This document shows positions 46,294 to 54,360 of a stretch of DNA of 64,000 bases, one piece after another. The first letter of the stretch is position 1, and each line of letters starts with the position of its first letter. The DNA comes from Lactobacillaceae bacterium (lineage in GTDB: Bacteria; Pseudomonadota; Alphaproteobacteria; RF32; CAG-239), in the NCBI GenBank assembly GCA_031271345.1, contig JAISVX010000001.1, positions 124,001 to 188,000 of the forward strand. Direction: 5' to 3'. The position numbers were made by a program, and so were the translations under genes. Below the pieces are notes generated by a model, which worked only from the letters and a program-made list of their open reading frames with translations, did not search any database and was not told the DNA's origin.

Positions 46294-47955
46294 ATGAACC
46301 AAAAACAAGACAATCAATATGTAGTTTTAGCCCGCAAATACCGCCCGCAGAATTTTGACGATTTGGTGGGGCAGGACGCTTTGGTTCAAACCCTGACAAA
46401 CGCCATAAAAAACAACCGTCTTCATCATGCCTATATTTTAACCGGCATAAGAGGCGTCGGAAAGACGACAACGGCGCGTATAATCGCAAAAGCTCTCAAC
46501 TGCATAGGACTTGACGGAAAAGGCGGTCCAACCCCTCATCCGTGCGGCGTTTGCGAAAACTGCGTCGCAATTGCCAACGACAGACATATAGACGTTATTG
46601 AGCTTGACGCGGCAAGCCGTACCGGCGTTGATGATGTTAGAGAGATTTTAGACGGCGTCCGTTATAAACCTGTTACCGCCCGTTATAAAATATACATCAT
46701 CGACGAGGTTCACATGCTTTCCAAGAGCGCTTTCAACGCCCTGTTAAAAACTTTGGAAGAGCCTCCGGCGCATGTGAAATTTATCTTTGCGACAACCGAG
46801 ATCAGAAAAGTTCCCATAACTATTCTTTCCCGCTGCCAAAGGTTTGACTTACAAAGAATTACAATTGAAGACCTGACCAATCTTTTTAAGAAAATCGCGC
46901 AAAATGAGGGAATTAAAGCGGATGATGAGGCTTTGCATATTATTGCGAAGGCTGCCGACGGTTCTGCCAGAGACGGAGAATCTCTTCTTGACCAGGCAAT
47001 TTCTTTAGGCGGAGGAAATATTAAGCTGGAAACTGTAAAAGAAATGATTGGTCTCGCCGATAGAAACCAGACTTTTGATTTATTTGAAAGCCTTTTAAGC
47101 GGCGATATTGAAAAAGTGGTTAAAAATCTTAACACGCAATATAAAAACGGCGCCACTCCCATGCTGCTGCTCCAAGACTTGGTAAATATAACCCATTTAA
47201 TCGCAAAAACAAAGATTGTGCCAAGTTTTATCAATGACGCTTCATTAACTGAAAGCGAAAAAGATTTGTGCAAAAAGCTTAATGGCGCATCTATCGCGGT
47301 TCTTTCAAAAATATGGCAAATGCTGCTTAAGGGCATCAGCGAGCTGCAGATTGCTCCCGTGCAGATTGACGCCTTGGAAATGATATTAATCAGAGTGGCT
47401 TACTCGGCTGGTCTCCCTACTCCAAACGAGATTTTGACCGACGTAAAAAAAAACTCTAATTTAACCCAGCCGCAGATATACAGCCCAACCCCCGTTAAGC
47501 GGGATATTAAACCGATAGAAAACGGTTCGGCTGTTTTAGCGTCCGTTGAAGACCTAATTTCTTATTTGGAAAAAAACAAAAAAGCATTGATGGCCTACAG
47601 CCTAAAAAATGATTTATCAATTGAAGAGTTTAGAGACGGTTTTATGAAAATCGCCGTTTCTGAAAGACTGCAGCCGGATTTTATTATGAGTCTGCACAAA
47701 ATCTTTGAAGAGCTAACAGGCAAGGCTTGGGAAATCGACATAATCAGAGGCGCTTTGGGAGAGACAATCGCCGATAAAGAAAACGCCCGCAAAGAAGAGG
47801 ACAAAAGAAACGTTTCCGAGGTTCCTCTTGTAAGGGCAATTTTGGAAGAATTTAAAGGCGCAAAAATTGATATTGCAACGAGAAAAATTCTTTCAGGCGA
47901 AATAGATAATAATAATATTAATGACGAGCCAGAATTTTTTAGTGAGGAATTTTAA
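46294..47955 (+). CDS. dnaX: DNA polymerase III subunits tau/gamma
   Basis: The protein has 553 residues from ATG 46294 (the TTG at 46279 lies against the SRP RNA and is less likely). It has the AAA+ clamp-loader motor with Walker A GIRGVGKTT, a four-Cys zinc module (CGVCENC), Walker B IDEVHML with SKSAFNALLKTLEEPP, domain III to about residue 375, and a tau tail. A9 at 47445-47453 (codons 385-387 region) follows domain III; in the -1 frame it is followed two codons later by TAA, which would give a 388-residue gamma-like product. It is followed by ybaB and recR in one operon. Confidence 0.96.
   Translation: MNQKQDNQYVVLARKYRPQNFDDLVGQDALVQTLTNAIKNNRLHHAYILTGIRGVGKTTTARIIAKALNCIGLDGKGGPTPHPCGVCENCVAIANDRHIDVIELDAASRTGVDDVREILDGVRYKPVTARYKIYIIDEVHMLSKSAFNALLKTLEEPPAHVKFIFATTEIRKVPITILSRCQRFDLQRITIEDLTNLFKKIAQNEGIKADDEALHIIAKAADGSARDGESLLDQAISLGGGNIKLETVKEMIGLADRNQTFDLFESLLSGDIEKVVKNLNTQYKNGATPMLLLQDLVNITHLIAKTKIVPSFINDASLTESEKDLCKKLNGASIAVLSKIWQMLLKGISELQIAPVQIDALEMILIRVAYSAGLPTPNEILTDVKKNSNLTQPQIYSPTPVKRDIKPIENGSAVLASVEDLISYLEKNKKALMAYSLKNDLSIEEFRDGFMKIAVSERLQPDFIMSLHKIFEELTGKAWEIDIIRGALGETIADKENARKEEDKRNVSEVPLVRAILEEFKGAKIDIATRKILSGEIDNNNINDEPEFFSEEF
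47445..47453 (+). promoter_or_regulatory. A9 slippery run in dnaX with immediate -1-frame stop
   Basis: Reading GTA AAA AAA AAC TCT in frame, nine consecutive A occur. A -1 ribosomal shift or insertion of one A by the RNA polymerase changes this to AAA AAA AAA CTC TAA, so translation stops right after domain III. This is comparable in place and design to the E. coli and Thermus dnaX sites that produce gamma. No strong downstream stem-loop or upstream Shine-Dalgarno stimulator was seen. Confidence 0.6.
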
Positions 47956-47957
47956 AT

Positions 47958-48278
47958 ATGATGAACATTCAGTCAATTATGAAACAAGCGCAAACTATGC
48001 AAAAAAAGATGGAGGAGCAGCAAAAAAAATTAGAAGCATCTGAATTTGAAGGCTCAAGCGCCGGCGGAATGGTAAAAATCACAATTAACGGCAAGTTTGA
48101 AACAAAAAAAGTTGCGATTGATAAAACTCTTGTAGTTGCCGACGAGGCTGACATTCTGGAAGACCTAATCGTCGCCGCGTTTAACGACGCAAAAACAAAA
48201 GTCGATAAAACAACGTCTGAAGCTATGCAGGGCGCTGCCGGAGGATTAAACCTCGGCGGACTGAAGCTTCCTTTCTAA
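47958..48278 (+). CDS. YbaB/EbfC family nucleoid-associated protein
   Basis: The protein has 106 residues: a helical start (MKQAQTMQKKMEEQQKKLEA), a central beta domain (GGMVKITINGKFETKKVAID) and a C-terminal helix ending in a Gly-rich tail (AAGGLNLGGLKLPF). It binds DNA as a dimer. It lies between dnaX and recR as in E. coli, 2 bases after the dnaX stop. Confidence 0.95.
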   Translation: MMNIQSIMKQAQTMQKKMEEQQKKLEASEFEGSSAGGMVKITINGKFETKKVAIDKTLVVADEADILEDLIVAAFNDAKTKVDKTTSEAMQGAAGGLNLGGLKLPF

Positions 48279-48289
48279 AGAGATATGAT

Positions 48290-48883
48290 GTGATAGGCAA
48301 AGATATTGAAAAACTAATTAAGATTATTTCTAAGCTGCCTTCTTTGGGTCCCAGATCTTCAAGAAGAATTGTTCTGCACCTTCTAAAAAAGAAAGACAGC
48401 TCCATGCAGCCTTTGATTGAGGCTTTATCAAGTATATCTCAAAATATTAAAACCTGCGAGATTTGCGGTAATTATGACACCGCAAGCCCATGCTCAATAT
48501 GCTCTTCTGATAAAAAGTTATCCGACATCTTATGCGTAGTGCAGGATGTCTCAGATTTGTGGGCAATGGAAAAAGTTTCCTCCTTTAACGGCAGATACCA
48601 CGTTTTGGGCGGTGTATTATCGGCGTTGGACGGAGTGGCGCCGGAAGACCTGAATATTGAGAATCTCCTCTACAGGATTAAAAAAGAAGGCATAAACGAG
48701 GTTATTTTAGCGCTGCCGGCAACTGTGGACGGACAAATTACCGCGCATTATCTTTTATCAAAGCTGAAAGAAGTTAACGTCAATGTCACAACACTGGCTC
48801 AAGGCATCCCTATGGGCGCGGAATTAGATTATATGGACGAAGGAACCCTGCAGCTTGCCTTTAGCTCCAGAAAGGCTTTATAG
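48290..48883 (+). CDS. recR: Recombination mediator protein RecR
   Basis: This 197-residue RecR has a helix-hairpin-helix start (KLPSLGPRSSRRIVLHLL), a zinc finger with CEICGNYDTASPCSIC and a TOPRIM domain (ILCVVQDVSDLWAMEK, YHVLGGVLSALDGVAPEDL). With RecF and RecO it loads RecA on SSB-coated gaps. The start is GTG at 48290; the nearby ATGATGTGA is out of frame. It ends the dnaX-ybaB-recR operon. Confidence 0.96.
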   Translation: MIGKDIEKLIKIISKLPSLGPRSSRRIVLHLLKKKDSSMQPLIEALSSISQNIKTCEICGNYDTASPCSICSSDKKLSDILCVVQDVSDLWAMEKVSSFNGRYHVLGGVLSALDGVAPEDLNIENLLYRIKKEGINEVILALPATVDGQITAHYLLSKLKEVNVNVTTLAQGIPMGAELDYMDEGTLQLAFSSRKAL

Positions 48884-48884
48884 G

Positions 48885-49292
48885 CTATAACAGGATGTCT
48901 ATTTTCTCCAATACTGAAGATTCAAAAGAATAAAGTTTGATTTTAGGAAGTTTTATTCCTTTATACTCAAAAACCTCCGGCTCGGGAAGTCTTTCCACTT
49001 CGCAAATGTCTTTTACAAGCTCTATAACCAGGTCTATTTTGGCTTCGTCGAGGTTCTTAAATTCTTTTAAGCCAATCCCTCTAACCTCAAGAAGCCCCTT
49101 GATTACTTTTGGGCATAATGCGTAGATTTCTCCCGCTCGAACTTCTATATCGGTTCTGTCATCAGCAATCATGGTCGCTTTTTTTGACATTATTAAACGA
49201 AAGCATAAATCAGATTTTCCAACTCCCGACGGTCCGATAATCAGAAGCCCTTTATCTTTATATTTTATACTTGAAGCATGAATGTTTTGCAT
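48885..49292 (-). CDS. hprK: HPr kinase/phosphorylase, short alphaproteobacterial type
   Basis: The protein has 135 residues, only the C-terminal catalytic domain of HprK, as usual in alphaproteobacteria. Walker A GPSGVGKSD is at 20-28, and LEVRGIGL is the HprK signature region. It phosphorylates the serine of HPr; HPr and EIIA are at 19.4-20.1 kb. GGAG lies upstream inside tsaE, 2 bases before, so tsaE and hprK are coupled. Confidence 0.93.
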   Translation of the reverse strand: MQNIHASSIKYKDKGLLIIGPSGVGKSDLCFRLIMSKKATMIADDRTDIEVRAGEIYALCPKVIKGLLEVRGIGLKEFKNLDEAKIDLVIELVKDICEVERLPEPEVFEYKGIKLPKIKLYSFESSVLEKIDILL

Positions 49293-49294
49293 AA

Positions 49295-49765
49295 TTAAAA
49301 CTCCATGGCGTTGAGGCGGTCATTTTTTTCTTTTGAAACAACGCTGATTTCAACTATTCGGCTTGAATTGTCGTTAACATCGGGCAATATTTTTATATTA
49401 AAAGCGTCTTTGGGTCTGAAGTTTTCCATCTTTTCCGGCCACTCAATCAGGCTTATACCGCCATATAACGCTTCTTCTATGCCAAGCTCAAATATTTCCA
49501 CCGGGTTTTTCAGCCTATATAAATCGTAGTGATATATTTCGGATTTTCTGCTTGGATAGCACTGAAGAAGAGTAAAAGTTGGACTTGGAATTTCTTCCGC
49601 ATCCGAAAGCTCTTGAATAAAAGCCCGCGCAAAAACAGTTTTGCCCATACCAAGGGTGCCGTCAAGCAGAAATATATCCCCCTTTTTGGCTATCCTTGCC
49701 AACGCAACCCCTAACTCCACAGTTTTATTTTCTGCAGAACAAACATATTTATGAGTGAACTCCAT
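49295..49765 (-). CDS. tsaE: tRNA threonylcarbamoyladenosine biosynthesis ATPase TsaE
   Basis: This 156-residue P-loop ATPase has Walker A GTLGMGKTV at 36-44, the sequence SPTFTLLQ and HYDLYRL, then SLIEWPEKM, all TsaE markers. It hydrolyses ATP to recycle the TsaBD complex in t6A synthesis. It lies between the nuclease-fold gene and hprK in a three-gene operon; tsaB is at 6912. Confidence 0.94.
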   Translation of the reverse strand: MEFTHKYVCSAENKTVELGVALARIAKKGDIFLLDGTLGMGKTVFARAFIQELSDAEEIPSPTFTLLQCYPSRKSEIYHYDLYRLKNPVEIFELGIEEALYGGISLIEWPEKMENFRPKDAFNIKILPDVNDNSSRIVEISVVSKEKNDRLNAMEF

Positions 49766-49774
49766 ATAAACTCT

Positions 49775-50815
49775 CTATAAGTCTAAAATGCTTCTCTTTT
49801 CGGACTTTGGTTTTATAACCTTAATTTTCGGTTTTTTAGTCTGCAATGTACGCCAATCCCAAGGCATATAAAATTTTCCCTGCCATAAGCCTCTTTTATT
49901 CGCTTTTGCCTGGCGTTGGTAAGGAGCGTATATTTCCGAACTGTTAATATCGGCAACCGCCCATCCTGCATTAACCAGCGCCGCTCCTATGTCATAGTCT
50001 CCCAGAGAGCAGATTCCCAGCATATTGCCTTTTTTATCTTTCTTAACAATCCTGCATTCAACATTATTTCCCGTAATCCAGCTTCTGAGCCATAACGCCG
50101 CTTCTCTGCCGCATTGATACGAACGACCGTGGCGGTCTGCGCAGGCTTGGTTAGCCTCCGGCGCATCAATTCCAAAAAGCTTCAGATAGCCTCCCTGAAT
50201 AGCTATTGTGTCGCCGTTAATAACCCGTGGCAATCCATAAACCGACGGATAATTTTCCGGGTTAAACGCCTGCGGCTCCTCCTGCGGTTGTTGCTGAGGC
50301 TGACCAGTTAATGCGTTAATCAACTCTCCGAAACCTCCGCCAATCCCGCCGTGCGGCTGTTGCTGAGGCTGTGGAGCCTGCTGCTGTTGAACGTTGCTGA
50401 CAGGCGTTTCCGCATCATATTCCACCGGCTCGTCAAACTCGTCTATATTCTCTTCAAAATCTGATATTACGTCTTCATCCGAAACTATATCCATATCGAC
50501 AGCCGCTTCGTTTTGTTGAGCGCCCTGCCCCATAAAGCTTTTAAGGCTGCTGCCAAAATTTCCTACGCCGTTTGTAAATGCGCCGATTGCATAAAGAATA
50601 AAAAATACGACTATAGAAAACATTATAAAAGACGGCAGACATCCCATAGCCCGCCATGCCATCTTAAAAAAGATGTATAGAACTATCATACCAAGTATAA
50701 GCCCTACAAACCCCCCGCCCTGAGCCAGCAAGCTTCCGCTTTGTGTTCCTGAGCCGCCCAAAAAGATAAAGCCGAGAGCTAAAAAGCCTAGAATAAGTCT
50801 TTTAAGAAAAAGCAT
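49775..50815 (-). CDS. Membrane-anchored thermonuclease (SNase)-fold protein
   Basis: The protein has 346 residues from ATG 50815. Three hydrophobic segments (about 6-20, 36-50, 62-82) lead into an acidic then Gln/Pro-rich linker (about 105-185), then an SNase fold (about 195-325) with VINGDTIAIQGGYLKLFGIDAPE, CGREAALWLRSWI and LVNAGWA. At the two catalytic arginine positions I read Lys212 (KLFGIDAPE) and Asn264 (KKGNMLG), while Glu220 is kept. The domain could be inactive or altered. It starts the operon with tsaE and hprK. An upstream TTG start (50830) adds five residues. Confidence 0.78.
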   Translation of the reverse strand: MLFLKRLILGFLALGFIFLGGSGTQSGSLLAQGGGFVGLILGMIVLYIFFKMAWRAMGCLPSFIMFSIVVFFILYAIGAFTNGVGNFGSSLKSFMGQGAQQNEAAVDMDIVSDEDVISDFEENIDEFDEPVEYDAETPVSNVQQQQAPQPQQQPHGGIGGGFGELINALTGQPQQQPQEEPQAFNPENYPSVYGLPRVINGDTIAIQGGYLKLFGIDAPEANQACADRHGRSYQCGREAALWLRSWITGNNVECRIVKKDKKGNMLGICSLGDYDIGAALVNAGWAVADINSSEIYAPYQRQAKANKRGLWQGKFYMPWDWRTLQTKKPKIKVIKPKSEKRSILDL

Positions 50816-50878
50816 GTTCAAATCTTTCAAATATTATAATTATTTAACATTCTAAAGAGAAATTAAAAAAATTCAATG

Positions 50879-50905
50879 AAAAAGGAGGAAATTTTCATTC
50901 CTCCT
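50879..50905 (-). terminator. Terminator after the FTR-like gene
   Basis: AGGAGGAA pairs with TTCCTCCT around a 7-base loop; on the reverse strand it is followed by TTTTTCATT. It separates the parAB side from the SNase-tsaE-hprK side. Confidence 0.8.
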
Positions 50906-50931
50906 CATAAAACTTTATGTTTAAAGTTTAA

Positions 50932-51162
50932 TCATTTGTCCTTTGCATAGCAATTACAATGACATATCCCTTTTGTTTCTATATCGTTTTTGCATAACTC
51001 CGATATGCAGCGCCTCTTGGAATTGTTGCCGTCGCACGGACATCTGTACCACTCTTCGCGCCCGAACATCAAATTTTTTGCGCGGGCAATTTTCTCTACA
51101 TTTTTTGTAGGATAATATCCGACCTTGGCGCATTCCAGCAACATTTTTTCTAAAATATCCAT
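50932..51162 (-). CDS. Small ferredoxin-thioredoxin-reductase-catalytic-chain-like protein
   Basis: The protein has 76 residues and 8 cysteines. The pattern CPC (41-43), Cys52, Cys57, then CHCNC (67-71) resembles the catalytic chain of ferredoxin-thioredoxin reductase, which has CPC ... CPC ... CHC around a 4Fe-4S cluster and a redox-active disulfide. The leading helix has TKNVEKIARAKNL. Here the middle cysteine pair is CxxxxC and not CPC, so cluster binding is likely but ligand assignment is open. It starts 7 bases downstream of the parB stop. An oxygen-evolving lifestyle is not implied; redox role unknown. Confidence 0.65.
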   Translation of the reverse strand: MDILEKMLLECAKVGYYPTKNVEKIARAKNLMFGREEWYRCPCDGNNSKRRCISELCKNDIETKGICHCNCYAKDK

Positions 51163-51169
51163 TTTACTT

Positions 51170-52120
51170 TTAAACCTTATTTCTTTCTAAAAACTCTATT
51201 ATTCTATCAAGCTCTGCTACCGACGAGTAGTTTAACACGACTTTTCCGCCGCCGTTTTTGCCCGGAGAAATTTTAAGCTTTAATCCAAGTTTCCTGGTTA
51301 AATCCTTTTCTATGTCTTTTATATCAGCTGCCGCCGCTTTATTTTTCGCCGGCTTAACTTCATTTTTAGGAGCTTTTTGCTTTGAGACCAAATCTTCAAC
51401 TTGACGAACATTTAAATCCTTCTCAACGACTTTCCTAGCTAAAGAGCTGGCATTTTCCAAACCAACCAATGCTCTGGCATGACCCGCAGAAATTTTGTTT
51501 TCTTTTATCAGGCTTTTTACATCTTCCGGCAAGGTTAAAAGTCTTACCGTATTGGCAATGTGGCTTCTTGATTTGCCGACAATATTTGCCAAAGCCTCCT
51601 GCGTGTGAGAAAACTCGTTCATCAGTCTTTGAAAACCTTCCGCCTCTTCAATTGCCGACAAGTTTTCGCGCAGCAGGTTTTCAACCAGCGCGACTTCCAA
51701 AACTTCTTTGTCATTAAAATCTTTTTCAATTACGGGAACTTGTTTTAAGCCCGCAATTTTAGAAGCTCTCCAGCGACGTTCTCCAGCTATAATTTCATAG
51801 CCGTCTCCTTGTTTTCTAACTAATAACGGCTGTAAAACACCTTTTTCTTCAATTGATTTAACTAAAGATTCCAACGCCTCTTTATCAAAGTCTTTTCGCG
51901 GCTGATATTTGCTCGGAGCCAATAGCTCGACATTAACAAATGTTGCGCCTGATTTTATCATATCCTTCGGCGTTAAATCTATGTCAAAATCATCATCGCC
52001 CAAAAGGGCTACAAGACCTCTGCCCAAACTTTTTCTTTTTCCAGATTTGTTTGGCTTTTCTTCTTTTATTATATCGTCCAAGCTTATATCTCCCACGTTT
52101 TGAAATTCTTTTTCTAGCAT
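51170..52120 (-). CDS. parB: Chromosome-partitioning protein ParB
   Basis: This 316-residue CTPase clamp has an N-terminal RGLVALLGD element that contacts ParA, the CTP-binding box GERRWRAS at 113-120, ENLLRENLSAIEEAEGF, then the HTH with TQEALANIVGKSRSHIANTVRLL for parS binding. The C-terminal dimerisation domain ends about 316. It overlaps parA by 7 bases. Two matching parS sites are within 10 kb. Confidence 0.96.
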   Translation of the reverse strand: MLEKEFQNVGDISLDDIIKEEKPNKSGKRKSLGRGLVALLGDDDFDIDLTPKDMIKSGATFVNVELLAPSKYQPRKDFDKEALESLVKSIEEKGVLQPLLVRKQGDGYEIIAGERRWRASKIAGLKQVPVIEKDFNDKEVLEVALVENLLRENLSAIEEAEGFQRLMNEFSHTQEALANIVGKSRSHIANTVRLLTLPEDVKSLIKENKISAGHARALVGLENASSLARKVVEKDLNVRQVEDLVSKQKAPKNEVKPAKNKAAAADIKDIEKDLTRKLGLKLKISPGKNGGGKVVLNYSSVAELDRIIEFLERNKV

Positions 52121-52893
52121 GCTAATGTTTCCTTCTCTCTTTTAAGCAGCTCTCCCGTTAAGCTTATATACGCCTGCGAACCGTTGCAGTTGAAATCATA
52201 AAGCAAAACTGGTTTGCCGTGCGATGGCGCTTCGGAGATACGGACATTTCTTGGTATTACGGTATCATATACTTTTTTGCCGAAGAAATTTCTGACATCC
52301 TGCTCAACCATTTGGCTTAGATTGTTGCGGCGGTCATACATTGTTAAAACAACTCCCTCCAGCTCAAGTTTAGGATTAAATCTTTTCTTTATTTGGTTGA
52401 TGTTGCGAATCAAATCCGTAATGCCTTCAAGGGCCAAAAACTCGCATTGCAGGGGAACGACGACGGCATTTGCCGCAACCAGCGCGTTTACGGTTATAAG
52501 ACTTAGTGATGGAGGGCAGTCAATTAAAACATAGTCATAATTAACCGCGCTTTTTTCAATGGATTTGCGAAGAGCATATTCTCTTTCCTCAACGTCAATA
52601 AGCTCCACCTCGGCGCCTGCCAAGTCTGGAGATGACGGTATAATTGAAAAATTGGGAACTTCGGTCCAAACTATTGCGGACGATAAATCCACGTTTCCAA
52701 GCAATACGTCATACGAAGACGGCATGTGTCCTCTTTTACTGATTCCCATTGAGGTTGAAGCATTTCCCTGCGGGTCCAAATCTATTACCAAAACTTTTTT
52801 CCCAACAGCCGCCATCGCGGTGGCAACATTTACTGTTGTCGTCGTTTTTCCCACTCCGCCTTTGCGGTTAGCTACAGCTATAACTCTCGGCAT
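52114..52893 (-). CDS. parA: Chromosome-partitioning ATPase ParA
   Basis: This 259-residue deviant Walker A ATPase has KGGVGKTTT at 11-19, IDLDPQGNASTSMG, LIDCPPSLSLITVNAL and a C-terminal RNVRISEAPSHGKPV as in chromosomal Soj/ParA. It forms the gradient that moves ParB-parS. It shares its start with the rsmG stop (one-base overlap), so rsmG, parA and parB are one operon. Confidence 0.97.
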   Translation of the reverse strand: MPRVIAVANRKGGVGKTTTTVNVATAMAAVGKKVLVIDLDPQGNASTSMGISKRGHMPSSYDVLLGNVDLSSAIVWTEVPNFSIIPSSPDLAGAEVELIDVEEREYALRKSIEKSAVNYDYVLIDCPPSLSLITVNALVAANAVVVPLQCEFLALEGITDLIRNINQIKKRFNPKLELEGVVLTMYDRRNNLSQMVEQDVRNFFGKKVYDTVIPRNVRISEAPSHGKPVLLYDFNCNGSQAYISLTGELLKREKETLAC

Positions 52894-53519
52894 TATTTTG
52901 CTCCTTTAGCCTTTGATATATTTGTTACTACCAAAATTACCCCTTCGTCGCTTTGCTCGTTTTCAAGAACCTCTAAATTAAACTTCCAAAGCTTTTTTGC
53001 TTCCTCTACCTCATTCTGATAGCTTCTGCCTTTGGGAAAGATACATTTTGTTTTTTTCCCGCAAAACCTCTCGACATATCCCAAAAGCTTATCAAGAGAA
53101 GCCATGGCTCTAGATGTTATAACATCCGCGGTTTGAGGTTTGATATTTTCAACTCTGTCGTTTATAATGTTTACGTTCGTGCGGGTTATTTTCTTGACCT
53201 CATTTAAATACACCGTTTTCTTGCCAATGCTTTCAATCAAATTAATATTTAAATACGGCGTTCTATTCTTTAACATAATAGCTAAGACCATGCCGGGAAA
53301 CCCCGCCCCGGAACCAAAGTCATATATGACCTTCGCATCATCAGGGATAAGCTTGTACAGCTGCATAGAATCTAAGAAATGGCGATTCCACGCATCTTCC
53401 AAAGATGCTCGACTCACGAGGTTGAGCTTGGATTGCCACTCTTTTAAAGAGGCTTCGTAAGCCCTTAGCTCTGAGATTGTTTCACGTGAAACATTATATT
53501 TTTTTTCTAAACTTTCCAT
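52893..53519 (-). CDS. rsmG: 16S rRNA (guanine(527)-N7)-methyltransferase RsmG
   Basis: This 208-residue methyltransferase has the AdoMet region VIYDFGSGAGFPGMVLAI and LIESIGKKTVYLNEV, then VITSRAMASLDKLL. It methylates G527 of 16S rRNA. The codons for NVSRET at residues 9-14 form a perfect parS site at the beginning of the gene. Normally mnmG lies immediately upstream; here it is 6.5 kb away, separated by an accessory cluster. Confidence 0.96.
   Translation of the reverse strand: MESLEKKYNVSRETISELRAYEASLKEWQSKLNLVSRASLEDAWNRHFLDSMQLYKLIPDDAKVIYDFGSGAGFPGMVLAIMLKNRTPYLNINLIESIGKKTVYLNEVKKITRTNVNIINDRVENIKPQTADVITSRAMASLDKLLGYVERFCGKKTKCIFPKGRSYQNEVEEAKKLWKFNLEVLENEQSDEGVILVVTNISKAKGAK
53478..53493. 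promoter_or_regulatory. parS site inside rsmG
   Basis: TGTTTCACGTGAAACA is a perfect 16-base palindrome matching the bacterial parS consensus. It starts 26 bases after the rsmG start codon and encodes NVSRET. The site lies upstream of parA-parB, so ParB bound here could spread and affect its own operon. Confidence 0.9.
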
Positions 53520-53714
53520 ACATTTTTTATATTATTTTTATGATTGATTTAAAACAAAAAAACTCAAGTTATGAACAAACAAAAATAATTTTCAAAAATT
53601 AACTCTTTACTTACCGCCTTTGATATAAAAAAGAACAATGCGCTACTGGAAAACCTAAATAATTCAATTATATATATTATATAATTAAAGTTACAGGAAA
53701 AGAGGAAGGTTAAA

Positions 53715-54293
53715 ATGGATATTTTTCATTTAGAATGCTCGGTAAACGACAGCGAACACTCGCTTACAAGAAAATACTCAAGAATGATTGTGGAAAAAAT
53801 AAAAAGCAAACACACCAACGTCAACATATCATACGTCGATTTAATAAAAGAAAACATTCCCTTTATAGATAAGGCTTATGAGACAGCGATGTTTAAGCCT
53901 GAAAGCGCCAGAACGCCAGAGGATGAGAAAATCCTCGCTTCTTTTGACTTAACCTCTTTCGTAAACGCCGACGCTTATGTCTTGGGTATACCGGGATATT
54001 TCTATAATGTACCGGCTATTTTCAAAAATTGGTTTGAGCATCTTTTCAGGATTGACACAACTTTAACCGAAAACTGGGTCGGTCTACTGGGCGGTAGAAA
54101 AATATACATTGTATCTGCCTGGGGCGGAGAATATTTAAACACCGCAATCGAACACAGCTTTGAAACCATTATAAGAAAATCTTTTGACTTATTTGGGTTG
54201 ACCGATATTACATTTTTCAATATTTATCATGATAAGATAACGGAAACAGACAATATTAAAGCCATTGAAAGGGCAATAAATGAAATAATTTAA
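53715..54293 (+). CDS. FMN-dependent NADH-azoreductase-like flavodoxin-fold protein
   Basis: The protein has 192 residues with a flavodoxin-like fold (AzoR/NQO1 group): MDIFHLECSVNDSEHSLTRKYS, VLGIPGYFYNVPAIFKNWFEHLFR and GRKIYIVSAWGGEY. It probably uses FMN and NADH to reduce quinones or azo compounds; the physiological substrate is unknown. GGAAGG precedes the ATG. It is read on the other strand from its neighbours and is flanked by AT-rich DNA on the rsmG side (195 bases, no gene). Confidence 0.8.
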   Translation: MDIFHLECSVNDSEHSLTRKYSRMIVEKIKSKHTNVNISYVDLIKENIPFIDKAYETAMFKPESARTPEDEKILASFDLTSFVNADAYVLGIPGYFYNVPAIFKNWFEHLFRIDTTLTENWVGLLGGRKIYIVSAWGGEYLNTAIEHSFETIIRKSFDLFGLTDITFFNIYHDKITETDNIKAIERAINEII

Positions 54294-54360
54294 ACATATC
54301 TGTTTTTTAATATGGTTTATTTCGCCGTTCTCGTCTTAACTTTAAATACATTGTTTCAAG

